Source of the DNA: Fuerstiella marisgermanici | GTDB taxonomy: Bacteria > Planctomycetota > Planctomycetia > Planctomycetales > Planctomycetaceae | Length of the DNA stretch: 64,000 bases | NCBI RefSeq assembly: GCF_001983935.1 | Contig: NZ_CP017641.1 | Coordinates: 7,924,001 to 7,988,000, forward strand | Direction of reading: 5' to 3' | Notes under the pieces: generated by a model | Told to the model about the DNA's origin: nothing | Databases searched by the model: none | What the model saw: only the letters and a program-made list of their open reading frames with translations | Position numbers and translations under genes: made by a program | Shown here: positions 18,041 through 27,632 of the stretch, piece by piece | Layout: the number at the start of each line of letters is the position of its first letter | How positions within the stretch are numbered: the first letter of the stretch is position 1

Positions 18041-20563
18041 ATGATCCAATCACGTGCTGCTCTGTTGCTATCGATTCTGTGCGGTTCGTCATGCGGCTAC
18101 GCGGCGACGATTACCGAATGCCAGGACATGCTCCGCACCGGGAAATACGTCGAGTGTCTTGACGCTGCTTCTGCCGCCGTCGATCGACGAAGCTACGGCG
18201 AAGAATGGCCCATGCTAAAGGCCACCGCCGAAACGCATCTCGGCCACTACCTGCAGGCGGCACAAACACTCGAAGCAGGAATTGCACGTTATTCCTGGAG
18301 CGTTCGGTTACGCATGCTGGCGTACGAAAATGCAACGACGCTGGGCGACACGGACCGCGCCAAACTGATGATTCAGGAACTGGAGCAAGTCGCTTCGGCC
18401 GCACCGTGGCGCTACACCGACGCTGACGATCTTGTTGCGTTAGGCAAAGCGGCCATCGTGATCGGTGTCGACCCGAAGGATGTGCTCGAAGGGTTCTACG
18501 GCCGAGCTCAGCGCAACTACAAGAGTCGTCCGGACGGTTTTCTGGCGGCCGGCCAGCTGGCGATCGATAAAGGGGACCTGGCACTGGCATCGGAAACTCT
18601 TCGGCCCGCCGCTGAACAGTTTCCAGACAACCCCGAGATCTGTTTCGCTTTGGCGACATCCATTCAGGCTGTGGAACCTGAGAAGGCAGCAGAACTGTGG
18701 GAGCACACGTTAACCGTCAATCCGAACTTTGCCCCCACGCAGTTGCACCTGGCGAAAAAACAGATTGACGCCGAAGACTACGCTGCGGCTAAGGAAACTA
18801 TCAGCGAGGTTCACCGGATCAATCCGTGGCACCCGGAAGGGCACGCATTGCAGGCCGTCATTCATCATTTGAAAAATGATCCAATCGCAGAAGCAGTTAG
18901 CCACAGCCGAGCAATCGCGTTTTCGCCGCAGAGTCCTGCCATCGATTACCTGATCGGCGAACGATTGTCGCGCAAGTACCGTTTCCGTGAAGGCGCAGCA
19001 TTTCAACAAATGGCGTTGCAAACGGACCCCGCTTTTCTGCCCGCGAAGACTCAACTGGCACAGGATCTATTACGACTCGGTGAAGACGAACGCGGCTGGA
19101 AGCTGGCCGATGGAGCTCAGAAACAGGACAAGTACGACACGACGCTGTTTAACCTGATGCAGTTAAAGAACGACCTCGACAAATTCGCGACACGCACCAC
19201 CGATCAATTCGTCATTCGGATGAGGGCGTCTGAATCTGCTGTGTACGGCGACCGCGTGGAAGAACTGTTAACGACAGCGATGGCCGAACTTTCGAAGAAG
19301 TACGGGTACACGCCGAGTGAAAAAGTGGTGGTCGAAATCTTTGATCGTCCGGACGATTTCGCCGTGAGAACGTTTGGCCTACCCGATGTGGCCGGGTTCC
19401 TGGGCGTCTGCTTTGGAAAGTTGGTCACCGCCAATAGTCCGGCTTCGCAGCGCGAGAATCCGAACAACTGGGAATCCGTTCTGTGGCACGAATTTTGTCA
19501 CGTCATCACGCTGCAGATGACCGACAACAAAATTCCTCGCTGGCTAAGCGAAGGCATTTCCGTGTACGAAGAACGTCAAAAAGACGATCGTTGGGGGCAA
19601 CACATGTCGCCCGTTTTTCGGGTTCGAGTTCAACGAGGCAACGTGACTCCTGTTAGTCAGCTAAGCAGTGCGTTCCTGAATGCGAAGTCTGGTGACGACC
19701 TGAACTTCGCGTACTATGAATCGTCCATGGTGGTTGAATTCATTGTTCAGGAGTACGGCTTTGATGCGCTGATAGCGATTTTGAACGACCTGAAAACCGG
19801 CCTGACGATCAACGATGCTCTGGCCCGACATACCGGCGGACTCGCGGAACTGGATGCGGCGTTCGAAGATTACCTGAAGTCTGTGGCTGACAATTTTGCG
19901 ACTGGCGTTCGTTTCAATGCTTCGTCTGAGGACGGAGCCGAACCGATCCCGGATGTCGAAGGGCTGGAAGATCCGAAGAACTATACGGCCGGGCTGAAAC
20001 TGGCAGTGAGGTATGTCCGAGCTGGCGAAACGGATCGAGCGATTGAAAAGCTCCAGCAGTTGATCGAGCTGTTTCCTGATGACCGAAGCCCGAACGGTGC
20101 TCGCCCACTGTTGGCGCAGATTTACGAGCGTCAAAACGAAACAGCTCTTCAGATGGACGTGCTCGCCGAACACCTTCAGTATTCGGGTGATGACCTGGAA
20201 TCTGCCATGAAATTGCTGACATTGCAGGTGAAGGCGGAGCTTTGGCCTGAAGCTGCGTTAACCGGCGAACTTGTCGCTGCCATCGATCCGCTGCAACCAG
20301 CGGCCATCAGAAAATTTTACACGGCCGCCATGAAGCAGCATGACACAGCCACCGCTCTGCAGGCGCTACGCGGGTTGCTGCAACTGGAACCGGCCGACGC
20401 ACCTCGCACACACTTTCAGATGGCAACGCTGCTGACAGAAAAAGACCCGTCACAGGCAAGACGTCACGTGCTGCTCGCGCTTGAACAGGCACCTCGCTAT
20501 CGCGACGCCCACAAGTTGTTGCTGAAGCTGACGGCAGCGGCTGACCCGGCCACACGACAGTAG
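18041..20563 (+). CDS. Exported TPR protein with gluzincin (peptidase MA-like) domain
   Basis: The 840-residue protein opens with a Sec signal (LLLSILCGSSCGYAATI). Residues about 30-370 and 660-830 are TPR-like helical repeats (for example YLQAAQTLEAGI, DLALASETLRPAAEQFP, ERQNETALQMDVLAEHL). In between, residues about 395-640 form a zinc-peptidase domain with HEFCH at 483-487 (HExxH) and the third ligand glutamate in WLSEGISVYEE about 17 residues later, as in peptidase MA-like gluzincins. The catalytic residues look intact. Such TPR-protease hybrids recur in planctomycetes and are likely periplasmic; substrate unknown. The gene stands alone on the plus strand, convergent with the exosortase-linked TPR gene, with 8 bases between stops. 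Confidence 0.85.
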   Translation: MIQSRAALLLSILCGSSCGYAATITECQDMLRTGKYVECLDAASAAVDRRSYGEEWPMLKATAETHLGHYLQAAQTLEAGIARYSWSVRLRMLAYENATTLGDTDRAKLMIQELEQVASAAPWRYTDADDLVALGKAAIVIGVDPKDVLEGFYGRAQRNYKSRPDGFLAAGQLAIDKGDLALASETLRPAAEQFPDNPEICFALATSIQAVEPEKAAELWEHTLTVNPNFAPTQLHLAKKQIDAEDYAAAKETISEVHRINPWHPEGHALQAVIHHLKNDPIAEAVSHSRAIAFSPQSPAIDYLIGERLSRKYRFREGAAFQQMALQTDPAFLPAKTQLAQDLLRLGEDERGWKLADGAQKQDKYDTTLFNLMQLKNDLDKFATRTTDQFVIRMRASESAVYGDRVEELLTTAMAELSKKYGYTPSEKVVVEIFDRPDDFAVRTFGLPDVAGFLGVCFGKLVTANSPASQRENPNNWESVLWHEFCHVITLQMTDNKIPRWLSEGISVYEERQKDDRWGQHMSPVFRVRVQRGNVTPVSQLSSAFLNAKSGDDLNFAYYESSMVVEFIVQEYGFDALIAILNDLKTGLTINDALARHTGGLAELDAAFEDYLKSVADNFATGVRFNASSEDGAEPIPDVEGLEDPKNYTAGLKLAVRYVRAGETDRAIEKLQQLIELFPDDRSPNGARPLLAQIYERQNETALQMDVLAEHLQYSGDDLESAMKLLTLQVKAELWPEAALTGELVAAIDPLQPAAIRKFYTAAMKQHDTATALQALRGLLQLEPADAPRTHFQMATLLTEKDPSQARRHVLLALEQAPRYRDAHKLLLKLTAAADPATRQ

Positions 20564-20571
20564 CCAGTTGG

Positions 20572-22785
20572 TCAATTCGTCTGACTTGCTTCGGCCGCCT
20601 CCAGCTCTGTCAATATCCGACGATGTTCATTTGCCAAAGCGGTTTCGTCCAGTGCGTCGCAAACTTTCGCGAGCAACTTGCGAACGTTCTGACTCTGTTG
20701 CCGCTTGGGTAACGCCACAACCAGGTCGCGGCGAGCTTCTTCCCATCGTTTCATTGCAATCAGCACTTCAGCGCGAGTTGAGAGTGCGTCTGCGTTTTCG
20801 GGGACCAGTTGCAGCGTATCGTTGACGAGCGCTAAAGCTCGGTCGGCGTTTTCGTCACTTTGCCGAATCAGCACGATTGCCAAATTGTTGAGGACAAGCG
20901 GATTGCCCTTGTGCATCGAGTACGCTCGTTCCAGATGAAGCCTCGCCTTTTTGAGGTTACCCTGCTCTAACGCCAGAGTGCCCAATAGACTGTAGATGGG
21001 GGCATTTGCTGTACCTGTCGCCAGTAGCTTTGTCAGATATTCGTCCGCGGGTTTGGCGAATTTGCCGTTAGAAAACGCGAGCTTCGCGAGGCGTTCCAGC
21101 ACTGCATCTCTCGCCAGCTGAGTGCTCAACGCTTCGTGCAGTAGCGCGATCGCGTCTTGAGGGGCGGCGAAACTATCGGCCTGCAACTGTTTGTCGAACA
21201 TCGCGATCGTCGCGAGGGTAAACAGCCGGTAAGCTTGAAACAGATTCTTTCGTTCTGCAGTATCGACGGCTGCATCGGTGCCGGGCTGATCCACGCCAGC
21301 GGTGGCTGCCGCAGTGTCATCTTTGGGCACCGTATACTTTGTTAAAGCGACCTTTAAAACGTCTCGCGCTTCTTCCGCGCGCGATGCCTGGATCAATACA
21401 TCGCCATAGCTGACGACTTCCACCAAACTAAGTTCGCTCTGTCGTGACTGAAAATCGGCCAGCAATTGTTGAGTTAGTGTTTCTGCCTTTTGCGTGTCGC
21501 CATTAGCGGCGTAGAGCCTCACCAGTTGCGGCTGCAGTTGCGGGTGTTCTTCGGCAAGCGGCTCGATTCGGCTAATCGCTTGTTCGAACTGCCCGGTGAC
21601 CGCGAGTGCCTGCGAAAGGAGTTCTTCGTCTGCGACGGTCAGTTCGTCTTGTGCCGAAAACGTTTCGACCATCGGGGCCACGTCGGCTGCTGAGAGCGCG
21701 GCGCCCTGCGACGCCATTGCCAGTAGTGTTTGAGCGATTTGGCGATTGCCCGGTGCCAGCTGAATCGCCTTCACCAGCTGTTGAGTGCTGTAGTCGCGGT
21801 TGACGTGGGATTTCTGATATAGCTGCACCGCTATCTTCAGGTGCAACATTGCCAAAGCCTGCTGCAGTTCGGGGGCGTCGTTGAGTGACGGACACTCTTG
21901 TAATAACTCAATCGCCTTATCTGTCTCCTCAGCCAGCACGTATGCCCGGGTACGATTCAAATTTGCCTCGACGTCGTGCGGATCTTTCAGCAGCTGGTCC
22001 TGAAAATAGTCCGCTGCGTTCTTCAGGTGATAGTCGATCTGGTCATCACTGCGTTTCAACTGTCGCTGAATTTCAACAAGCTGCAGACCGAGAAACGGTG
22101 CGTCTTCGACGGCTTTTAGCAGGTGATCTTCCGCCGCCTTGATTCTGCCCTTTTTGAGATTGATCAGGGCCAGCAACCGATTCGCCTCAGCATTTTTTGG
22201 CTCGCCTTCAATTACGCGAGCCAGCTCCACTTCCGGATCGACTTCTGACAGCGGAAGCCCAGAATCCGCTCGCAGTGCCTGTTGTGCCAACCAGACTCGA
22301 GCCGGGTTGTATCCCAGCGGCCCTTCAACTGTGAGTTCGCGAATATATTCGAATCCCTGAGCTTCTCGGCCGTTTTCCATCAACTCCAGCGCTGACGCAA
22401 ACTTGTAGCGTTTGTCGCTGGGCCGCAGTTCAACCAACGCCTGCAGATACAGGTTAGACTTTTCTACATCTTCTTCTCGTTGAGCCGCGACAACAGCCTG
22501 TTCATAATCGCGAACCAGCTCATTGCGAGGGGCTGATCGTAGCCACCATAGGAACGCAGAACCGCCGATAGCCAACACGAGGAACGGCATTGCAATCAAC
22601 AGGCGATTGTAGTGCCGCGACAGGACCCAGCGTTCCAGAAATCCAACGATGAACCCAATTACGTATTTTGGGCGCAGGCATTCGACAACGCCTGGCAATT
22701 CGCGTTGTTCAGATGTGTCTTCGTAGTCGGGCATGGCTCGCGAAACGGTTTTCGTTCTGCTGGGAGTGTCGAAGGAGTCAGACAT
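20572..22785 (-). CDS. Membrane-anchored TPR protein of the exosortase locus
   Basis: The 737-residue protein has one transmembrane helix at about 62-80 (LIAMPFLVLAIGGSAFLWWL), preceded by a short soluble tail. The rest is a long periplasmic TPR superhelix (for example SLYLQALVELRPSDKRYKF, RLLALINLKKGRIKAAEDHL, GNLKKARLHLERAYSMHKGN). It begins 72 bases after the exosortase gene on the same strand, so the two are probably co-transcribed. TPR proteins such as PrsT are common exosortase companions in exopolysaccharide and protein-sorting loci; here it may be a scaffold for cell-surface assembly. ATG 22785 is used, and an internal ATG 51 bases downstream is an alternative. Confidence 0.82.
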   Translation of the reverse strand: MSDSFDTPSRTKTVSRAMPDYEDTSEQRELPGVVECLRPKYVIGFIVGFLERWVLSRHYNRLLIAMPFLVLAIGGSAFLWWLRSAPRNELVRDYEQAVVAAQREEDVEKSNLYLQALVELRPSDKRYKFASALELMENGREAQGFEYIRELTVEGPLGYNPARVWLAQQALRADSGLPLSEVDPEVELARVIEGEPKNAEANRLLALINLKKGRIKAAEDHLLKAVEDAPFLGLQLVEIQRQLKRSDDQIDYHLKNAADYFQDQLLKDPHDVEANLNRTRAYVLAEETDKAIELLQECPSLNDAPELQQALAMLHLKIAVQLYQKSHVNRDYSTQQLVKAIQLAPGNRQIAQTLLAMASQGAALSAADVAPMVETFSAQDELTVADEELLSQALAVTGQFEQAISRIEPLAEEHPQLQPQLVRLYAANGDTQKAETLTQQLLADFQSRQSELSLVEVVSYGDVLIQASRAEEARDVLKVALTKYTVPKDDTAAATAGVDQPGTDAAVDTAERKNLFQAYRLFTLATIAMFDKQLQADSFAAPQDAIALLHEALSTQLARDAVLERLAKLAFSNGKFAKPADEYLTKLLATGTANAPIYSLLGTLALEQGNLKKARLHLERAYSMHKGNPLVLNNLAIVLIRQSDENADRALALVNDTLQLVPENADALSTRAEVLIAMKRWEEARRDLVVALPKRQQSQNVRKLLAKVCDALDETALANEHRRILTELEAAEASQTN

Positions 22786-22857
22786 GTCGGCTTTGAATCC
22801 GTGAAATTACTTTTTGAAACATTCCCTGATCGGCTGGCTGGCGGAATTCGTTGGCCG

Positions 22858-23904
22858 CTACAACGCCATGACCTGCAGAGCCATCGTGCTGACGCAGACC
22901 AGTGCCGCTCCAGCCATTAGCATTGCACTTAGACCGGGGCGGATGCCGGGTTTGCGCTTGGGGGCTGACTGGCGTGGAGGACGCCAAAAGACTCTGTTCC
23001 ACAGCACGATTAGCGGGTTCCTGTGAATCGAACTCACACCCATGCCTCGCGTATCGGGCACGGCAAAGAAGAAGAAATCCCAGAATGCGTCTGCGCTGAA
23101 GACCAGAAACGCGGCGGCCGCCAAAGCCGCATAGCCGATTGCATCGTGTTGCCACCCGGTCGACAGGTCGACCTGAGACTGTGACCACGCAACGGAAATG
23201 ATGAAGATTCGCAAGACATTCATCAGGCCTGCACATGCGAAGCCGGTGCCGAGGACCAGGACAGCGTGCAACAATTTTCTGCGGTAGCCGCATATGACCA
23301 ATGTCCCCAGAAACAGAACGGTGAACAGGGACTGCACGCCGCTGCATGCTTCTTCGACAAGGAACCGTTTGTCAGGGAATTCAATCACATTGCCTTGGCG
23401 CAGATGCAGAAAACCGAAGAAGTTCAGCAGGCGACTACCCACGCGAGTCGTCACTGTCTGTAGCCATGCGATGACTTCCGCGTCGTAGCCCAGCGGGATA
23501 CGAATGGTGATGACAAGCAAAAGGATCAGGTATCCCAGCGAGCAATCGAATTCGTTATCTGCGTACGATCGGCTAACAGCGAAACACAAGACGACGGCGC
23601 CGACGTAAACCAGGAAGGGGCTGGGATACAGCGCTCCGGCAACCAGCAGTGCGACATCTAACGCCACCAGTGCTGAGTTGATCAGGCCCCATCGAAACGA
23701 TCCGCGCACCGCTCGCTGATGAAACAGATACGCAAACGCCGCAAATGCGAATGGGAAGAATTGGTAGTATTCCAGCCGCCACAGCGTTTGACACTGCACG
23801 GCTACAAACGGCAAATGAGCCAAGCCCAGCAGCCCCAGCGCCACAAGGTGGCCAGGGAAGGGGCTTGATTTTCCGTCGATCGGTTCCGCTGCCATTTGCT
23901 TCAT
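22858..23904 (-). CDS. xrtU: Exosortase (planctomycete type, probably XrtU)
   Basis: The protein has 348 residues from ATG 23904; a TTG at 23952 would add 16 residues. It is a polytopic membrane enzyme with about eight hydrophobic segments. The exosortase/archaeosortase catalytic triad is visible: Cys187 in VEEACSGVQSL, Arg232 in NVLRIFI and His253 in WQHDAIGY. Exosortases cleave C-terminal sorting signals (PEP-CTERM or similar) and hand proteins to the cell envelope. The planctomycete subtype is named exosortase U; the subtype assignment is from memory and less certain than the family. A C-terminal segment (about 265-348) ends in another hydrophobic helix. No obvious sorting-signal protein is in the window, so substrates are elsewhere. 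Confidence 0.88.
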   Translation of the reverse strand: MKQMAAEPIDGKSSPFPGHLVALGLLGLAHLPFVAVQCQTLWRLEYYQFFPFAFAAFAYLFHQRAVRGSFRWGLINSALVALDVALLVAGALYPSPFLVYVGAVVLCFAVSRSYADNEFDCSLGYLILLLVITIRIPLGYDAEVIAWLQTVTTRVGSRLLNFFGFLHLRQGNVIEFPDKRFLVEEACSGVQSLFTVLFLGTLVICGYRRKLLHAVLVLGTGFACAGLMNVLRIFIISVAWSQSQVDLSTGWQHDAIGYAALAAAAFLVFSADAFWDFFFFAVPDTRGMGVSSIHRNPLIVLWNRVFWRPPRQSAPKRKPGIRPGLSAMLMAGAALVCVSTMALQVMAL

Positions 23905-23987
23905 CCAGTTCTCTGCAAACGAATTGGCATGCTGACTACTCTGCGGAGCCAAACATCGCCAACATACTTAACTCAGGTATTGTTTCT

Positions 23988-24024
23988 GAGGGCCGCCGTA
24001 CGAAGGCCCTCTTTCCGTTTTTTT
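23988..24024 (+). terminator. Terminator-like hairpin in the uxaA leader
   Basis: GAGGGCC (23988-23994) pairs with GGCCCTC (24005-24011), followed by TTTCCGTTTTTTT. It points in the plus direction 56 bases upstream of the dehydratase start, with no plus-strand gene before it. It could therefore be an attenuator or end a short leader RNA. Confidence 0.5.
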
Positions 24025-24079
24025 CGCTGTCTCTGCATCCAGAGCAGCCCGTGAATAGGTTCTACCGCTGGATTCCTCA

Positions 24080-25645
24080 ATGACTCAATCGTCGCCGACC
24101 ACCGACTACAAAGCACTGTTGGTGCTTCATCCTGATGACAACGTGGCCGTCACAACTCAGTTTCTTCCTCAGAATGCAACTTGTGTTGCAGGTTCGTTGT
24201 CAGTCCGTACGCGTGCCGATGTGCCACCCGGCCACAAGGTTGCTCTGAACGAAATTGACACGGGTGCTCCGGTGATCAAGTACGGGCAGATCATTGGATA
24301 TGCCACTACTGGTATTCAAGCCGGAGAATGGGTCCATGTCCACAATGTCGTGGCGACAAAGCCAGGATTGGACTATGCATTTTCGACACAAATCAGCCAT
24401 CCCGCGCCATCAGGCACTGAACAAACGTTCCTTGGCTTCCGCCGCCGCAACGGAACCGCGGGAACTCGCAACTATGTCGCCATTATTAGTACCGTCAATT
24501 GTTCGGCGACAACGGCAAAATACGTGGCAAAGGAGCTGTCAGATTCCGACCTGTCGCAGTTTCGCAACATCGATGGAATTATCCCACTTGTCCACAAAAG
24601 CGGATGTGCCCTGGCCTTCGACGGCGACGACCATCGGCAGCTAAACCGCACCCTGGCTGGTTTCGCCAATCATCCCAATATCGGGGCGGTCATTGTGCTG
24701 GGTCTCGGCTGCGAAACGGCTCAGGCAACGCACCTTGAACGCGAACACGGACTGGTGCAACTCGGCGGCGCGTCGGATGCGCCGGCCGACCAGCCGCTGG
24801 TGTTGAACATTCAGGAAGTCGGCGGTGTGCGCAAGACAGTGGCTCGCGCTGTTGAAGTGCTGCGAGAACTACTGCCCATCGCCAATGACGTGCAGCGAGT
24901 CCCCATTCCGGTTAGCGAGCTGAAAGTCGCCATGGAATGCGGCGGCAGCGACGGCAACAGTGGCATTACGGCAAATCCTGCCGTCGGGGTGGCCAGCGAC
25001 ATGCTTGTGGCTCACGGAGCGACATCGATCCTGTCGGAAACTCCGGAAATCTACGGCGCTGAACACATGCTGACTCGCCGCGCCATCAACCGCGAAGTTG
25101 GTGAAGCGTTGCTGGACCGCATTCACTGGTGGGAAGAGTACGCTGCCAAACATGGCGGGTCGATCGACAACAATCCGTCCGTCGGCAACAAGAATGGGGG
25201 CCTCACAACGATTTACGAAAAGTCGCTGGGAGCCATCGCCAAAGGGGGCACGTCACCGCTGATGGCCGTGTATCGCTATGCCGAACCCGTCACTCAGAAA
25301 GGCTTCGTCATCATGGACAGCCCCGGCTTCGACCCGGCGTCGATCACGGGGAAAGTGGCCGGCGGAGCTCAGGTAGTCGTTTTCACCACCGGGCGAGGCA
25401 GTTGCTACGGCTGCAAGCCGTCACCCACAATTAAGGTGGCCACGAACACGCCGATGTTCGAACGCATGCGGGATGATATGGACATCAATGCCGGAGTGAT
25501 TCTGGACGGGACGTCTGTAGAAGAAGTCGGTCAGCAAATCTTCGACCGCATTATCGCCACCGCCAGCGGCCAGCCAACGCTGAGCGAACTACAGGGGATT
25601 GGCGACGAAGAATTCTGTCCCTGGTTCCCTGGGCCAATCTTTTGA
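24080..25645 (+). CDS. UxaA-family altronate/galactarate-type dehydratase
   Basis: The 521-residue protein carries the two UxaA parts in one chain. The N-terminal SAF domain, about 10-95, has LHPDDNVAVTT and IIGYATTGIQAGEWVHVHNV. The C-terminal catalytic region, about 115-521, has RNGTAGTRNYVAIISTVNC, a GCALAF block, CGGSDGNSGITANPAVG and GRGSCYGCKPSPTIKV. Cysteines in these blocks fit the Fe-binding active site. The enzyme should remove water from a sugar acid such as altronate, galactarate or a similar aldonate, feeding uronate breakdown. No uronate isomerase or KDG kinase is nearby, so the exact substrate is open. A hairpin with a U tract precedes the gene. Confidence 0.9.
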   Translation: MTQSSPTTDYKALLVLHPDDNVAVTTQFLPQNATCVAGSLSVRTRADVPPGHKVALNEIDTGAPVIKYGQIIGYATTGIQAGEWVHVHNVVATKPGLDYAFSTQISHPAPSGTEQTFLGFRRRNGTAGTRNYVAIISTVNCSATTAKYVAKELSDSDLSQFRNIDGIIPLVHKSGCALAFDGDDHRQLNRTLAGFANHPNIGAVIVLGLGCETAQATHLEREHGLVQLGGASDAPADQPLVLNIQEVGGVRKTVARAVEVLRELLPIANDVQRVPIPVSELKVAMECGGSDGNSGITANPAVGVASDMLVAHGATSILSETPEIYGAEHMLTRRAINREVGEALLDRIHWWEEYAAKHGGSIDNNPSVGNKNGGLTTIYEKSLGAIAKGGTSPLMAVYRYAEPVTQKGFVIMDSPGFDPASITGKVAGGAQVVVFTTGRGSCYGCKPSPTIKVATNTPMFERMRDDMDINAGVILDGTSVEEVGQQIFDRIIATASGQPTLSELQGIGDEEFCPWFPGPIF

Positions 25646-25864
25646 GGCGTGGGGCTGCCGGTCATCGGGAACCGGCAGATTCGGCAAACGCGGAAAAAAC
25701 GGCACCATCGGAACAATCGTTACAGTTTCACAATTTGCCTGACCGATACTATCCACAAGATTGTCTCAATGCGCTCGGTCTGTCGTTACGTCACGGCATC
25801 GCGACCGAATCCGCAGCGAGGCGGAAAAGCCAGTAAAAAACTGTGGCTTCTGAAGGATAGATCA

Positions 25865-27541
25865 ATGCGGATTTGGCACCGACTGAAAACACTTGTGCCG
25901 TTGCTACTCGCCGTCGCTCTCGGCGCAGAATGCCAGGCGCAATCGATGGGAGGGTATCCTTCCTACGGTGCTCCGGCATTTATGGCCGGTGGTGGCGACC
26001 CGTATCAAGGGGTACCACAATCATTTCAGTCGCACCCGATGATTTCCCCGTACGACCACGCGCTGGAACAGCATTTCAGCTCGGACGGCATCTGGTTTAA
26101 ACGCATGCTTAGCGGCATGGGCCAGATGAACGACTACTATTTGAATGTGGACTACATCCACACCAGAAGCCGCACCATGGGGGGCACCGTCGGTGATGGC
26201 CGCGTTCCCACGTTCGACCAGCTCGATCTGCGGACGACGCCGGGCAATTTTCCAGACGCCCTGTTCTTCCCGACATTCCCGAACCACAACTCCGACAGCA
26301 CGGGCCCTAACAAAAACAGTGGCATTCGTCTTAGCGGTGGTGTCGACAACCGACTGGGTTGGGGCTTTAGTTGGAATGCCACCTACAATGGAGAATCGAC
26401 CGATGTGTTCGATACTCGCAAGAATCTCGAAGCCAACCGTCTGCACTTTATTGACGCATTGACGCTTGAGGCCACCGGAGGTGTGTCCGACGCAACACTG
26501 CCCAGCAATCTTCGCCACCTGGATCAGCGGAAGTTGATCGAAGAGCAGATTCTGAACAATCGTGTGTTCGATGCGGCCGACGCTGAGGTCTTTGGCGTGT
26601 TCGGAAGCACCTTCGAAGTTCTTGACCGATACCTGTATCCGCTTGGCGGCATTGGAATACAGAATGGGAATGGGATCGGCGGCGTCAGTCAATTGTTTGA
26701 CCTCGACTATCGGATCGAGCACGAAATCAAATCTTACGGCGGTGGTTTCCACTTCAGTTCGTCGCCCATCTACGAAACTGATAGCTTCCGGGTTCGCCCA
26801 ATCGTTGGTGGTCGTGTGTTCCGCATTATGGAAGCATTTAAGTTCTTTGGTGCAGACTCCGGCCTCGCCTACACGTTTAGTCAACCGAATAATCAGGACG
26901 ACGATGGTGACGCGATCATCGACAACGTGGAAGAAAACGGAGCGTTGGATTTCACCGACCCCATCACGACAGACACCGAAGAGATTATGGTTCGATCGTT
27001 TGTCAACAACTACATTCGCAGCACGTTGACAGGTCCGGAAATCGGATTGGAATACGAACTGGGTGAAAAAGGTGGCGTCGCGTTCTCCGGCTCGACTCGG
27101 GTCGGTGCCCTGTTCAATGTTGAAAAGGCCAACCTCGAAGGCGACAACATCGGCGACACGTTTGCTGTCACGGTTGATCCAATCACCGGGCTGACAACGC
27201 GATCAGAGATGTTTGATACGTCGACCGACAATGGTCAACTGACTCTAAACGCTTTCCGAGACAGCAACGAGACGACTCACCTGTCGCCAATGTTCGAACA
27301 GTCGCTGAATGCGGAGTTGCCAATCTTCTCACACATTCCTGTGCTTCGAGATGTTTGGCAGCTGGAACACGCTCGCCTTCGACTGGGCTGGACTTACACC
27401 TGGATCGGCGAAGTGGCCAATCCAACGACTTCCATCCGCTGGGAATCGAATCCGCGAGCCGGAGTGTTCCCAAGCCTGAAGACGTCTCGCGGAGAGTTCT
27501 TCCAGAACACGTTCAACGCCGGTCTGAATTGGGAATTTTAG
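25865..27541 (+). CDS. BBP7-family outer-membrane beta-barrel protein
   Basis: The protein has 558 residues from ATG 25865, chosen for its AAGGA ribosome site and the signal peptide that follows (LVPLLLAVALGAECQAQS). A Gly/Pro/Tyr-rich segment (GGYPSYGAP; GGGDPYQG) leads into a barrel that ends NAGLNWEF with a terminal Phe. The YLNVDYIHTRSR strand and the late RLGWTYTWIGEV plus SIRWESNPRAG blocks are typical of the planctomycete-specific BBP7 (DUF1551) family. A Ca-binding-like loop (NNQDDDGDAIIDNVEENG) lies about residues 343-360. An adhesive or structural outer-membrane role is assumed. A GC-rich hairpin at 27571-27595 may end the transcript. Confidence 0.85.
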   Translation: MRIWHRLKTLVPLLLAVALGAECQAQSMGGYPSYGAPAFMAGGGDPYQGVPQSFQSHPMISPYDHALEQHFSSDGIWFKRMLSGMGQMNDYYLNVDYIHTRSRTMGGTVGDGRVPTFDQLDLRTTPGNFPDALFFPTFPNHNSDSTGPNKNSGIRLSGGVDNRLGWGFSWNATYNGESTDVFDTRKNLEANRLHFIDALTLEATGGVSDATLPSNLRHLDQRKLIEEQILNNRVFDAADAEVFGVFGSTFEVLDRYLYPLGGIGIQNGNGIGGVSQLFDLDYRIEHEIKSYGGGFHFSSSPIYETDSFRVRPIVGGRVFRIMEAFKFFGADSGLAYTFSQPNNQDDDGDAIIDNVEENGALDFTDPITTDTEEIMVRSFVNNYIRSTLTGPEIGLEYELGEKGGVAFSGSTRVGALFNVEKANLEGDNIGDTFAVTVDPITGLTTRSEMFDTSTDNGQLTLNAFRDSNETTHLSPMFEQSLNAELPIFSHIPVLRDVWQLEHARLRLGWTYTWIGEVANPTTSIRWESNPRAGVFPSLKTSRGEFFQNTFNAGLNWEF

Positions 27542-27632
27542 TCGCACCTGTGTCTCGGACCACAATAGCGGCCGCCGGGGATTGCTCTCGGCGGCTGCTT
27601 CGGCAAAACGACTACTTGCAAACATGTTTCGT

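Noticed and set aside
17550-18044. Plus-strand frame of 164 residues
   Set aside because: It overlaps the CBS gene antisense and the next gene start, and has no recognisable motif.
26021-26884. Minus-strand frame of 287 residues
   Set aside because: It is antisense to the BBP7 barrel gene and has no features of its own.
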